A stretch of 64,000 nt of DNA from CAYULW01 sp964445815 (lineage in GTDB: Bacteria > Bacteroidota > Bacteroidia > Flavobacteriales_E > Vicingaceae). The notes below the pieces were generated by a model, which worked only from the letters and a program-made list of their open reading frames with translations, searched no databases and was not told the origin of the DNA. A program made the translations under genes and the position numbers. The stretch spans positions 1 through 64,000 of the forward strand of contig CAYULW010000007.1 of assembly GCA_964445815.1 (NCBI GenBank), written 5' to 3'. Of the stretch, positions 1 through 9,056 are shown piece after piece; the first letter of the stretch is position 1; each line of letters begins with the position of its first letter.

Positions 1-60
<60 letters not shown>

Positions 61-133
61 TTATTCTTAAAGAACCTTCCCTTCTAAAAGGGCTACAAAA
101 GTAGTATTTTTTTCAAATTGAGCAAGCAAAAAC

Positions 134-2764
134 CTATTTTCCATCGACCATTTTTTTTATCTCATTTAATTTAAACAGCGCCTCTACCGGAGTCAAGTTA
201 TCAATCTCTATTTTAGTCAATTCTTCTTTGATCTGCTCTAGTACGGGATCATCCAATTGGAAAAAACTCAATTGAAAATTATCTTGTTGATCTTGCGCTT
301 TAATCAAACGCTCACTCACTTCCTTTTTGGTGTTTTTTTCTTCAAGTTCCTGTAAGATTTGATTGGCTCTTTGAACAAGAATACTTGGCATCCCAGCCAT
401 TTTTGCCACATGTATACCGAAGCTATGATTCGAGCCCCCCTGAATGAGCTTACGCATAAAAATGACATTCTTGTTTACCTCCTTAACGGATACATTAAAA
501 TTCTTAATGCGGTTGAAGGACTTGCTCATTTCATTCAATTCGTGATAATGGGTAGCAAACAAGGTCTTGGCTCGATGTAATTTATGTTGATGCAGATATT
601 CAGCAATTGCCCAGGCTATACTTATACCATCATAAGTACTGGTTCCTCTGCCGATTTCATCCAATAAAATCAAACTTCTGGAAGAGATGTTATTCAAAAT
701 ACTGGCGGTCTCATTCATTTCAACCATAAATGTAGACTCACCTGAAGAAATATTATCTGAAGCTCCTACTCTGGTAAAAATTTTATCGACCAAACCTATA
801 GAAGCATGTTTCGCCGGAACAAAAGAACCGGCTTGAGCCAACAAAACAATTAAAGCCGTTTGTCTCAAAAGCGCTGATTTACCGCTCATGTTAGGTCCGG
901 TAATCATAATAATTTGCTGTGTCTCATTGTCCAGATACACATCATTTGACACATATTCTTCACCCAAAGGCAATTGTTGTTCGATGACCGGATGGCGTCC
1001 GTCTTTAATATCAATTGTGAGGCCCTCATTGATATCCGGCTTAGTATAATTATTATCCTCAGCAACATGGGCAAAGGATAGATAGCAATCCAATTGGGCG
1101 ATGAGTTGCGCATTTAATTGTATAGGTTCAATGTATCGAGCAACCTCCTGTACCAAATCTGCATAAAGTCGCGTTTCCAGATTCAATATCTTTTCCTCAG
1201 CACCAAGTATTTTTGCTTCATATTCTTTAAGCTCTTCCGTTATATAACGTTCGGCACTCACCAAAGTCTGCTTTCTTATCCAATCTGAAGGCACCTTATC
1301 TTTATGCGTGTTCCGCACCTCTATATAGTAACCAAAAACGTTATTAAACGCAATTTTTAGGGAGCTAATTCCCGTCTTTTCCATCTCGCGTTGTTGCATT
1401 TGCAACAGATGATCCTTGCCAGATCTTTGCAAGCTTCTCAATTCATCAAGCTCAACATTTACGCCGTCGCTAATGACACCGCCCTTAGATATTAGTGCTG
1501 AAGGATCAGGTTGAATTTCTCTTTCGATCTTCTGATTGATCTTAAGGCAGGCATCTAATCGCGTAGCAATCTGCTCCAATGTTTCATTCCCGGAGTCTAT
1601 GCAGAGTGCTTTGATAGGTTCTATGAGTGCTAAGGAATTTTGCAATTGTAAGAGCTCTCTTGGATTGATTCGATTTACGGCTACTTTCGAAATCAAACGT
1701 TCCAGATCACTAATTTGACTAAGATGATCAAGTAAAGATTGAGCCATGATCTCATGATTCAATATATGTTCGACAGCCGCAAGACGACATTTTACAATTT
1801 CAATTCTTTTTTGAGGTAATGCAATCCAACGCTTAATCATTCTTCCACCCATGGGGGTGACCGTTTGGTCAATGACATCCAATAGAGTCCTCGCATCATC
1901 ATGCGGACTATTTAAAATCTCAAGATTCCGAATCGTAAATCGATCCAACCACACATAATCATCTGTTTCAACTCTCGAAATAGAATTGATGTGTTTGATT
2001 TTATCATGTCTGGTATCAGCAAGATAGTGAAGAGCCGCTCCTGCTGCAATAATACCCTCATTAAGACCTTCGACACCAAAGCCCTTTAATGAACTCGTTC
2101 CAAAATGCTTTAAAAGCAATTCTTCTCCAAAATCAGATGTAAACACCCAGTCTTCTAACATGTAGGTAAAAAAGCTGCTGCCAAAGCTTGATTCAAAATT
2201 TGCTTTAAGTTGTTTTTGAAAGAGAATCTCACTAGGTTGAAAACTTTGTAATAATTTGTCCACTTGATCTAAAGAACCTTGAGCGAGCAGAAACTCGCCG
2301 GTAGAAACATCCAGAAAAGACACTCCTATCTGTTTTTTCCCAAAATGAACAGCTGCTAAAAAGTTATTGTTTTTTTGACTCAAAACCTCATCATTGTAAG
2401 AAACTCCCGGAGTTACCAGCTCCGTTATCCCTCTTTTGACAATGGTTTTGGTTTTTTTGGGGTCTTCTAATTGATCACAAATTGCTACCCGATATCCGGC
2501 TCTGACCAACTTTGGCAAATACGTATTAAGAGAATGGTGCGGAAATCCGGCCAATTCTATTTCATTTGCCGAGCCATTATGCCTTTTGGTTAATACTATG
2601 CCCAGTACTTTAGAAGCTCTAATTGCATCTTCTCCAAAAGTTTCATAAAAATCGCCCACCCTAAAAAGCAACAAAGCATCAGGATGCTTGGCCTTAATCT
2701 GATAGTATTGCTTCATTAAGGGCGTTTCTTTTGCCTTCGTTTTTTGTTTTGTTTTTGCTGCCAA
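134..2764 (-). CDS. mutS: DNA mismatch repair protein MutS
   Basis: MutS recognises base mismatches and small loops and starts strand-specific repair together with MutL, which is not in this window. Visible signatures are the N-terminal mismatch-reading motif GDFYETFGEDA (Phe-X-Glu), the Walker A box GPNMSGKS near residue 623, and DEIGRGTSTYDG with the nearby ATHYHEL. I place the start at the TTG at 2764 (876 aa), because homologues begin about here with AAKTKQKTKAKETPLMKQY. An upstream in-frame ATG at 2863 would add 33 residues that look non-conserved. The gene is transcribed away from the methyltransferase at 2895. The TTG start is an inference; the family is certain. Confidence 0.97.
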   Translation of the reverse strand: MAAKTKQKTKAKETPLMKQYYQIKAKHPDALLLFRVGDFYETFGEDAIRASKVLGIVLTKRHNGSANEIELAGFPHHSLNTYLPKLVRAGYRVAICDQLEDPKKTKTIVKRGITELVTPGVSYNDEVLSQKNNNFLAAVHFGKKQIGVSFLDVSTGEFLLAQGSLDQVDKLLQSFQPSEILFQKQLKANFESSFGSSFFTYMLEDWVFTSDFGEELLLKHFGTSSLKGFGVEGLNEGIIAAGAALHYLADTRHDKIKHINSISRVETDDYVWLDRFTIRNLEILNSPHDDARTLLDVIDQTVTPMGGRMIKRWIALPQKRIEIVKCRLAAVEHILNHEIMAQSLLDHLSQISDLERLISKVAVNRINPRELLQLQNSLALIEPIKALCIDSGNETLEQIATRLDACLKINQKIEREIQPDPSALISKGGVISDGVNVELDELRSLQRSGKDHLLQMQQREMEKTGISSLKIAFNNVFGYYIEVRNTHKDKVPSDWIRKQTLVSAERYITEELKEYEAKILGAEEKILNLETRLYADLVQEVARYIEPIQLNAQLIAQLDCYLSFAHVAEDNNYTKPDINEGLTIDIKDGRHPVIEQQLPLGEEYVSNDVYLDNETQQIIMITGPNMSGKSALLRQTALIVLLAQAGSFVPAKHASIGLVDKIFTRVGASDNISSGESTFMVEMNETASILNNISSRSLILLDEIGRGTSTYDGISIAWAIAEYLHQHKLHRAKTLFATHYHELNEMSKSFNRIKNFNVSVKEVNKNVIFMRKLIQGGSNHSFGIHVAKMAGMPSILVQRANQILQELEEKNTKKEVSERLIKAQDQQDNFQLSFFQLDDPVLEQIKEELTKIEIDNLTPVEALFKLNEIKKMVDGK

Positions 2765-2894
2765 GTCTGAATTATTCGAATAAACGAATTTAGGACATGA
2801 AAAAGGCTTAAATCTTTTACTCAAAGGGTGATTTATCAATAGTTTTTCACAATTTCCAATCACTGTATCTGGTTTTGCAATAGCTTTGTATGCA

Positions 2895-3431
2895 ATGAAT
2901 CGAAAATTAAAAAACGAAGAACTGAATCGCTCCTCTGTAGAAGATTTTCAGAAAAGCAAAAAGCAATCAATAATAGTGGTTCTGGATAATATTAGAAGTT
3001 TAAATAATATTGGGTCTGTATTTAGAACTTCCGATGCTTTTGCCATTGAAGCCATTTTTCTATGTGGTATAACAGCAAAACCACCTCATAGAGAGATTCA
3101 CAAAACTGCTCTCGGTGCAACAGAGTCAGTAAGGTGGAATTACTTTGAGAAAACCGAGGATGCAATAAAGGCATTGAAAGAAAAGCAATATCAAATTATC
3201 AGTATTGAGCAAACCGAAAAAAGCATAGCACTTCAGGATTTTAAACCCAATTTTGACCAAAAGCTAGGCCTCATATTTGGACATGAAGTAAATGGGGTTG
3301 GTCAAGACATTGTGAACTTAAGTGATACAGTTATTGAAATTCCTCAATTTGGCACCAAACATTCGCTCAATATTTCAGTGAGTGCCGGCGTTGTATTATG
3401 GGAATTGACAAAAAAATCATTCATCTCCTAA
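2895..3431 (+). CDS. SpoU/TrmH-family RNA 2'-O-methyltransferase
   Basis: This is a 178-residue SPOUT methyltransferase that would put a methyl group from S-adenosylmethionine on the ribose of a tRNA or rRNA nucleotide. All three family motifs are present: motif 1 LNNIGSVFRTSDAF with the catalytic Arg, motif 2 GHEVNGV, and motif 3 IPQFGTKHSLNISVSAGV, which forms the cofactor knot. It is a bare catalytic domain without the N-terminal substrate-binding domain of RlmB, so the target RNA cannot be told. A TAGCTTTG box (2881-2888) ends six bases before the ATG at 2895, suggesting a nearly leaderless transcript. An upstream in-frame TTG at 2886 lies inside that box and is unlikely to be the start. 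Confidence 0.9.
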   Translation: MNRKLKNEELNRSSVEDFQKSKKQSIIVVLDNIRSLNNIGSVFRTSDAFAIEAIFLCGITAKPPHREIHKTALGATESVRWNYFEKTEDAIKALKEKQYQIISIEQTEKSIALQDFKPNFDQKLGLIFGHEVNGVGQDIVNLSDTVIEIPQFGTKHSLNISVSAGVVLWELTKKSFIS

Positions 3432-3485
3432 AAAACGATTGGCATTATGGCATGGACTTTGGGTAAGCAAGTGAAAATATGGATC

Positions 3486-4301
3486 ATGAAAAAGCTAGGA
3501 TTAATTGTTACTGCACTACTGCTCATCAGCCAAAGTCTTAATGCTCTTAGTCAAGACACTCATGGTAATGAACCTCATGACTTCAAGTTTAAAAGAGTAG
3601 AGCATCAAGCTTATGCTCCAGGCGAAGTGCTCAAATATAAACTGGCTTATGGGTTGATTAATGCCGGAGTTGCCGAATTAAGCATTAAGAAGACCGATAG
3701 TAAGATACAAGACAGAGAAATATGGCACATGGTTGGCACGGGACGAAGCATCAGTGCTTTTGACTGGTTTTTTAAAGTCCGAGATCGCTATGAGACATAT
3801 ATGGATGCTGAAGGCGTTTTTCCATGGCTATTTGTAAGAAGAATTAGCGAAGGTGGATATGATAAGGCCCAAGATTATAAGTTCTTTCAGAATGAGGGTC
3901 GAGTTGTTAATGAAAAGCAAGAAGAGTATAAAGTTCCTTATGGAGTTCAAGACATGCTTTCCTCTTTTTATTATGCCAGAACCATTGATTTTAGCAATGC
4001 AAAAAAAGGCCAGATTTTTGAATTTCCCGCCTTTGTTGATGAAGAAGTTTACCCTGTCAGGATGAAGTATATAGGTAAAAAAACGATTAAGGTCAAAGCA
4101 GGCAAATACAAATGCATGGTTTTTAGTCCTGCTGTTCAGGAAGGCCGTATTTTCAAAAGTGATGATGATCTTACCGTATACATCACCGATGACGGGAATA
4201 AAATTCCGGTTTTGGCACGAGCAAAAATACTGGTAGGTTCTATCAGAATGGAATTAACAGGATATGAAAATTTAGCTAACCCAGTTGCTAAAGTGGAGTA
4301 G
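3486..4301 (+). CDS. Exported DUF3108 family protein
   Basis: The product is about 271 residues, with a signal peptide (KKLGLIVTALLLISQSLNALSQ) when read from the ATG at 3486. That start is preferred over an upstream one at 3447, which would put 13 charged residues before the signal. The body matches the DUF3108 family of beta-rich periplasmic or outer-membrane-associated proteins: GEVLKYKLAYGLINAGVAEL near the N-terminus, then RDRYETYMD and GKYKCMVFSP later. No catalytic function is known. It is followed by its own terminator at 4328-4352. Only the family assignment can be supported. Confidence 0.82.
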   Translation: MKKLGLIVTALLLISQSLNALSQDTHGNEPHDFKFKRVEHQAYAPGEVLKYKLAYGLINAGVAELSIKKTDSKIQDREIWHMVGTGRSISAFDWFFKVRDRYETYMDAEGVFPWLFVRRISEGGYDKAQDYKFFQNEGRVVNEKQEEYKVPYGVQDMLSSFYYARTIDFSNAKKGQIFEFPAFVDEEVYPVRMKYIGKKTIKVKAGKYKCMVFSPAVQEGRIFKSDDDLTVYITDDGNKIPVLARAKILVGSIRMELTGYENLANPVAKVE

Positions 4302-4327
4302 ACACATCAAATTGTTAGTAATAAAAG

Positions 4328-4352
4328 TGTGATTTCGATCACATTTTTTTTT
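4328..4352 (+). terminator. Intrinsic terminator with a TTCG tetraloop
   Basis: TGTGAT (4328-4333), loop TTCG, ATCACA (4338-4343), followed by nine T. The six-base-pair stem with the very stable UUCG loop and the T tract make a classic intrinsic terminator for the DUF3108 gene. Confidence 0.85.
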
Positions 4353-4396
4353 CTTCTTTTATTTTTGTAACTACATTTGTAGTAAAAGAACACTTA

Positions 4397-5677
4397 ATGT
4401 CTAGTAAACTAAGGTATTTTAGCCTAATATTAACACTGCTTTTAGCCGTTATTGTTTGGAATGTCACTGAAAACCAAACGACTTCACAGCAATCAATGAG
4501 GCCTCTTGACAGTACTGGAATAAAAGAACCTGAACCTAAAAAAAGTTTAGCGTTTGGCTTTAATACAGACTCATTTGTAGTCATTAAAGATAAAGTGAAA
4601 CCAAATGAGTTTTTAGCCAACATTTTATTAAAACATCATATTGATTACCCTACCATTGATGCTTTAGCCAAAAAATCCAAAGAAATTTTTGACGTAAGAA
4701 AGATTGTAGCCGGAAAAAGTTATACGATTCTAGCATCAAAAGACAGTCTTAAAAAGGCCCGGTATTTTATCTATCAGGCAAACCCAATTGATTTTGTTGT
4801 TTTTGAATTGGACTCTAATCTTAAGATTAGAAAAGGACAAAAAGAGGTTACAATCAATGAAAAGGCCATTGCAGGTAAAATTAATTCATCCCTTTATTTG
4901 ACCTTACAAGACTTAGATGCAAGCCCTGTGCTAGCAGTTAAACTTTCCGAAATTTTTGCATGGTCTATCGACTTCTATAGAATTCAGAAAGGAGATTGGT
5001 TTAAAATCATTTACGAAGAAAAATTTGTAGATGGAAAATCAATTGGTATCGGTGAAGTAAAAGCTGTAGAATTTAACCACTTTGATCAGTCTTTTTATGC
5101 TTTTCATTTTGAACAAGGAGAGCAAGATGACTATTTCGATGAAGAAGCGAATAGCTTGAGAAAAGCGTTCCTTAAATCTCCGCTTAAATTTAGCAGACTA
5201 AGTTCCAGATATACCATGCGGCGTTTTCATCCGGTACAGAAAAGATGGAAAGCTCATTTGGGAACGGATTACGCAGCTCCACGAGGAACTCCCATTATGT
5301 CTACAGGAGATGGTGTAGTTATTGAGTCTAAACGAAAGCGTGCCAACGGCAATTATGTCAAAATAAAACACAACAGTGTCTACACCACGCAATATTTACA
5401 CATGAGTAAGCGCAATGTTAAAGTGGGACAATATGTCAAACAAGGAGACATTATCGGTTATGTTGGAAGTACCGGTTTAGCTACAGGTCCTCACGTTTGT
5501 TATCGTTTTTGGAAAAATGGCAAACAAGTCGATCATTTAAGGCAAGAATTCCCTTCAGCCGAACCAATCAAAGAGGAATATAGAAACTCATTTAACACCC
5601 TCAAAGAAGACTTAATGCGTCAGCTTAATAAGATCTCACTGGAAGAGGAAAACCAGCTTATTGCAATAAATCTCTGA
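4397..5677 (+). CDS. M23-family peptidoglycan metallopeptidase with a Cys in place of a zinc-ligand His
   Basis: The 426-residue envelope protein has an N-terminal membrane anchor or uncleaved signal (residues 4-22), a middle region typical of OapA/LysM-like Bacteroidota peptidases, and a C-terminal LytM/M23 domain. Zinc-site residues visible are H287 and D291 in HLGTDYAAPRGTP and catalytic H335 in YLHMSK. The final motif, normally GPHxH, reads GPHVCYRFW: the first His (H366) is kept and the second, a zinc ligand, is Cys368. Such proteins cut peptide cross-links in peptidoglycan or activate other hydrolases. TACATTTG (4372-4379), within a short inverted repeat ACTAC-ATTT-GTAGT (4370-4383), is a possible -7 box. 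Confidence 0.88.
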   Translation: MSSKLRYFSLILTLLLAVIVWNVTENQTTSQQSMRPLDSTGIKEPEPKKSLAFGFNTDSFVVIKDKVKPNEFLANILLKHHIDYPTIDALAKKSKEIFDVRKIVAGKSYTILASKDSLKKARYFIYQANPIDFVVFELDSNLKIRKGQKEVTINEKAIAGKINSSLYLTLQDLDASPVLAVKLSEIFAWSIDFYRIQKGDWFKIIYEEKFVDGKSIGIGEVKAVEFNHFDQSFYAFHFEQGEQDDYFDEEANSLRKAFLKSPLKFSRLSSRYTMRRFHPVQKRWKAHLGTDYAAPRGTPIMSTGDGVVIESKRKRANGNYVKIKHNSVYTTQYLHMSKRNVKVGQYVKQGDIIGYVGSTGLATGPHVCYRFWKNGKQVDHLRQEFPSAEPIKEEYRNSFNTLKEDLMRQLNKISLEEENQLIAINL

Positions 5678-5688
5678 CTCAAAAAAGC

Positions 5689-6717
5689 TCAAGGACATGG
5701 TATTAAAGTAAAAACAGGAGAACCTGAATTGTCTACAGTCATTCTCCAACACTGCCCATTTGGAGATTTCATAATGACACCTTTAGTTGCGTCGTCAATG
5801 TAAATATCTTCATTACTAACATGTAAACCAGTTCTCGGATTATTCGTACCTATTCCCAAGTCTCCATTTGCATCAATTCTAATTTTTTCCTGGCTATTTT
5901 GCATAAACACTATTGGTGCAGAAGAAGTCGAGTGCCCAATAGCCAAACCTGAAACAGAAGAAAAGCTAAGGTTATCGGCCGTTTTCAAAAATGCCCAATT
6001 GGCCTGAAAAACTTGAGACCGGTTTGAACCGCCAACACCCATGGTCATTCTAATATCACGATTATTCAATGCACCTAAAGAAGAATTAAGACCACTTCCC
6101 GGATGCTTAACAAGCACTGCATCTAGTGCATTTGAATTGCTTACTATCTTGACATCACTCTGAGCGTGTGAAGGCAATAAAGATTCATTCCCTATGATCA
6201 TCCCATCCATTTTTGAACGACCATTTATTTCTAAAGATTCAGATGGAGTATTAATCCCTATACCAACATTTCCATTCATGTAGTGAATGTCTGAGTTGGT
6301 TTTTTCCCAATGATTTTCTCCTGAACTTTCTGCATAAAGGGCATAAGGAACAGACAATAATTCCGAGGTTCCCATTAATATGTAATTGACACCACCATTT
6401 GGATCCATTTCTGTTTTCAGAAAATAAGGACCTGCAGCCCAATCGACGTTACTTAAATTACCTGTAGAAGCGCCTAGACCAATTTTCAGATTAACTAAAC
6501 CAAGTTGATTTGAAGTCACATTATGAACTTCTGAATACACTATTGTACCGTTTGCACTTCCTTGTAATAGGCTAACTCTAAAACTTAAACTCTGGTTATT
6601 TAAGGAAACTCCACTACTATTTCTTGCCACAGCTTGGTAATTAAAAACCATAGGTGCTTGAGCGCTTAATTCAAACATGGCAAGACAAACAATTAAAAAG
6701 ATGACTATTTTTTTCAT
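5689..6717 (-). CDS. Exported surface protein with tail-fibre-like GIGTxxP repeats
   Basis: The 342-residue protein has a signal peptide (KKIVIFLIVCLAMFELSAQAP) and the common Bacteroidota layout: an N-terminal domain starting FNYQAVARNSSG, then a fibre-like region with the motif NVGIGINTPSESLEI repeated as DLGIGTNNPRTGLHV. The tail GVIMKSPNGQCWRMTVDNSG, ending in CP, is shared by many exported proteins of this group. It resembles phage tail-fibre or endosialidase-chaperone proteins in the repeats, but the signal peptide and host-gene context argue for a cell-surface protein. It overlaps the upstream T9SS protein by four bases (ATGA). Function is unknown. Confidence 0.75.
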   Translation of the reverse strand: MKKIVIFLIVCLAMFELSAQAPMVFNYQAVARNSSGVSLNNQSLSFRVSLLQGSANGTIVYSEVHNVTSNQLGLVNLKIGLGASTGNLSNVDWAAGPYFLKTEMDPNGGVNYILMGTSELLSVPYALYAESSGENHWEKTNSDIHYMNGNVGIGINTPSESLEINGRSKMDGMIIGNESLLPSHAQSDVKIVSNSNALDAVLVKHPGSGLNSSLGALNNRDIRMTMGVGGSNRSQVFQANWAFLKTADNLSFSSVSGLAIGHSTSSAPIVFMQNSQEKIRIDANGDLGIGTNNPRTGLHVSNEDIYIDDATKGVIMKSPNGQCWRMTVDNSGSPVFTLIPCP

Positions 6718-7187
6718 TGTGATTTAATGATTTTAAAAGAACTGATTAAACCTTTCTTGTCACCAATTTTAAGAAAGTATGTGCCACTAACCAATCCTGA
6801 TACATCTAAAACATGACGATCTGAACTAAGTTTTTCGATAAAGAGAAGTTTACCATTTACGTCACATATCTCAGCATTCAGATTTTCTTTTTCGCTTATA
6901 TCTATAATAAGTTGATTAGAAAATGGATTGGGATAAATTGATACTTTCAGGTCGGGTATTACATCCGAGATATCTGTTATAACAATATTAGGCTGATGAA
7001 AACCTTGAGTTAGAATTGTGGAATTTCCAACTGTCTCGGTACTCAACTCGCCCAATGTAAAGTCTAAGGAATATTGATTTCCGGAATAATGCTCACCGGA
7101 TGTCGCTACTACACTTTCAACTTGCTGAGCAGTTATCTTTGATATAAAAGACAATAGAAACGATAATAAAAAAATGACTCTGAGCAT
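6714..7187 (-). CDS. Small exported protein with T9SS type A sorting domain
   Basis: The protein has 157 residues: a signal peptide (about 1-20, ending ITAQ), a short domain with SGNQYSLDFTLGELSTETV and LTQGFHQPN, and a C-terminal type A sorting domain starting YPNPFSNQLIIDIS and running through GLVSGTYFLKI to SSFKIIKSQ. The sorting domain sends proteins through the type IX secretion system to the cell surface or medium. This small architecture commonly sits directly before the GIGTxxP fibre-like proteins in Bacteroidota, as here (5689-6717, four-base overlap), so the two are probably made and exported together. No enzymatic role is visible. Confidence 0.85.
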   Translation of the reverse strand: MLRVIFLLSFLLSFISKITAQQVESVVATSGEHYSGNQYSLDFTLGELSTETVGNSTILTQGFHQPNIVITDISDVIPDLKVSIYPNPFSNQLIIDISEKENLNAEICDVNGKLLFIEKLSSDRHVLDVSGLVSGTYFLKIGDKKGLISSFKIIKSQ

Positions 7188-7202
7188 AATAAGCTAAAAG
7201 TA

Positions 7203-8060
7203 CTAATAAGTATTTGCTTTTAAAGATTCACCACAATACTTGCAGTATTTTGCATCAAGGTCATGACCTTCTTTCGAGCATTCCGGACAGGCTTGTGTTG
7301 TAAGTTGCTCCTTCGATTTTGACCGTGCAAATTGCACAGTAACAATTCCGGTCGGCACTGCAATAATACCATAACCAATCAACATAATCGCTGAAGCAAT
7401 GGTCTGCCCGAGTGTTGTTGAAGGAGCGATGTCTCCATAACCTACAGTGGTGATGGTCACTATAGTCCAATACATGCTTGTTGGAATACTGGTAAAGCCA
7501 TGTTCAGGGCCTTCTATGATGTACATCAGGCAACCAAGTATCAAAACCAAAACAATAACACCACCTATAAAAACAGTGATTTTCACTGCACTCGCCTTTA
7601 AAGCGCTCTTTAGCGCCTGAGCCTCTGAAACATATCTTGTTAATTTAAGGATTCTGAAAACACGCAATAAACGTATGGTTCGGATGACTAACAAATACTG
7701 ACTACCAACTAAGAAAAAGCTCAAATAGGTTGGTAAGATGGACAAGAGATCGACAATACCCATAAAACTTAGGGCATATTTCATGGGTTTTCCGACAGAA
7801 ATCAAGCGTAAAACATATTCAATTGAAAACAAAATGGTAAATGCCCATTCTAGTATAACCAATAAAGTGCCATGGTTTTGACTTATGGATTCAACGGTCT
7901 CAAGCATGACAGCCAAAACAGAGATTAAGATGGCCCAAAGCAAAAGCACATCAAAGAACTTGCCTGAGGGAGTATCTGCCTCAAAGATGACCTCATGCAT
8001 CTTAACCTTCCATGCAGGTGCTTTTTTGATCTCTATTTTACGGTAATCGTCTTTACTCAT
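7203..8060 (-). CDS. Voltage-gated-type potassium channel with C-terminal zinc ribbon
   Basis: This is a six-segment ion channel subunit of about 285 residues. S1-S4 lie in residues 35-150; S4 carries the arginine ladder RTIRLLRVFRILKLTRY, and the pore holds the potassium filter TVGYGD near residue 206. After S6 there is a short cytoplasmic tail with two CxxC pairs (CPECSKEGHD...KYCKYCGESL), a zinc-ribbon motif probably used for assembly or sensing. An extra in-frame GTG at 8063 precedes the ATG chosen at 8060. The gene lies 15 bases upstream of the T9SS protein on the same strand and is divergent from the GSCFA gene. Confidence 0.92.
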   Translation of the reverse strand: MSKDDYRKIEIKKAPAWKVKMHEVIFEADTPSGKFFDVLLLWAILISVLAVMLETVESISQNHGTLLVILEWAFTILFSIEYVLRLISVGKPMKYALSFMGIVDLLSILPTYLSFFLVGSQYLLVIRTIRLLRVFRILKLTRYVSEAQALKSALKASAVKITVFIGGVIVLVLILGCLMYIIEGPEHGFTSIPTSMYWTIVTITTVGYGDIAPSTTLGQTIASAIMLIGYGIIAVPTGIVTVQFARSKSKEQLTTQACPECSKEGHDLDAKYCKYCGESLKANTY

Positions 8061-8102
8061 CACTCGGCTAAATTTAGTTAATTTGAACCGTTTTATCCCA
8101 AA

Positions 8103-9056
8103 GTGAAGCTTAGAACAGAAATATCGATATCAAATCAATATCCCAAGATAGATTACAATAGTCATTTGCTTTTCCTTGGATCTTGTTTTGCTGAAAACAT
8201 CGGAAAGCGATTGGATTTGGCCAAATTCAGTTCTGAAATTAACCCGATGGGGATATGCTACAATCCCTATTCACTAACACAACTACTAAGTCTAAGCCAA
8301 GAAGAATTGATTGATTCGATCCAAAACAATGACGGACTTTATTTTTCTTATCATTTACACTCGGAATTTAATGCTCCAGAAAAGCAAGCGATCGAGGATA
8401 AGATTAAAGCAAATTATAATCAGCAATCCACTCTCCTGAAGCATGCTGATGTTGTATTTATCAGCTTGGGTACCTGTTGGGTGTATGAGTTAAAGGAAAA
8501 CCATTCTATCGTCAATAATTGTCATAAACAAAACGATCACTTGTTTAGCAAACGACTTTTAAGCCAGAAGGAAATTGTCAAACATCTTGAGCAAATAGCT
8601 AGTTCATTAGAAGATAAAACGCTTGTGTTTACAGTAAGCCCTATACGTCACCTCAAAGATGGATGGAGAGAAAACACAATAAGTAAAGCCCAACTTAATA
8701 TTGCCGTCAATGCCATTTGTAGTGCTTTTACTCATTGCTATTATTTCCCTTCTTACGAACTATTAATGGATGACTTAAGAGATTATCGATTTTATGAAAA
8801 AGACCTTTTGCATCCGAATGAAATGGCCATCGATTATATCTGGGAACACTTTCAAGATGGCTTTTTTACAAAACAAACACAATCCGACATCAAAGAGGTA
8901 AACAGATTACTTGTAGCGTATAATCATAAGGCCTTTCAACCCCAATCAACAAAACACATAGATTTTTTGTACCAACTCAGGGAACGAATGGCTTCCTCCA
9001 AACATGACTTCAAAGCAGAAATCGCCGATATTGATCGACAACTACTCTCTCAATAA
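8103..9056 (+). CDS. GSCFA-domain protein (SGNH-hydrolase-like)
   Basis: The 317-residue protein opens with the family-naming motif FLGSCFAENIG near residue 22 and has further blocks ISLGTCWVYEL, FTVSPIRHLKDGW and DLLHPNEMAIDYIW. The last resembles the Asp-x-x-His block of SGNH/GDSL esterases, with the Ser of GSCFA as candidate nucleophile. GSCFA proteins are typical of Bacteroidota and proteobacteria; their substrate is not known to me. The start is a GTG (8103) because no ATG lies near. No signal peptide is seen, so it is probably cytoplasmic. The 3' end overlaps the convergent SDR gene by 15 bases. Confidence 0.85.
   Translation: MKLRTEISISNQYPKIDYNSHLLFLGSCFAENIGKRLDLAKFSSEINPMGICYNPYSLTQLLSLSQEELIDSIQNNDGLYFSYHLHSEFNAPEKQAIEDKIKANYNQQSTLLKHADVVFISLGTCWVYELKENHSIVNNCHKQNDHLFSKRLLSQKEIVKHLEQIASSLEDKTLVFTVSPIRHLKDGWRENTISKAQLNIAVNAICSAFTHCYYFPSYELLMDDLRDYRFYEKDLLHPNEMAIDYIWEHFQDGFFTKQTQSDIKEVNRLLVAYNHKAFQPQSTKHIDFLYQLRERMASSKHDFKAEIADIDRQLLSQ

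Noticed and set aside
5689..6717. Phage tail fibre, hence a prophage remnant
   Set aside because: It has a host-type signal peptide, sits behind a T9SS protein, and no other phage gene is near.
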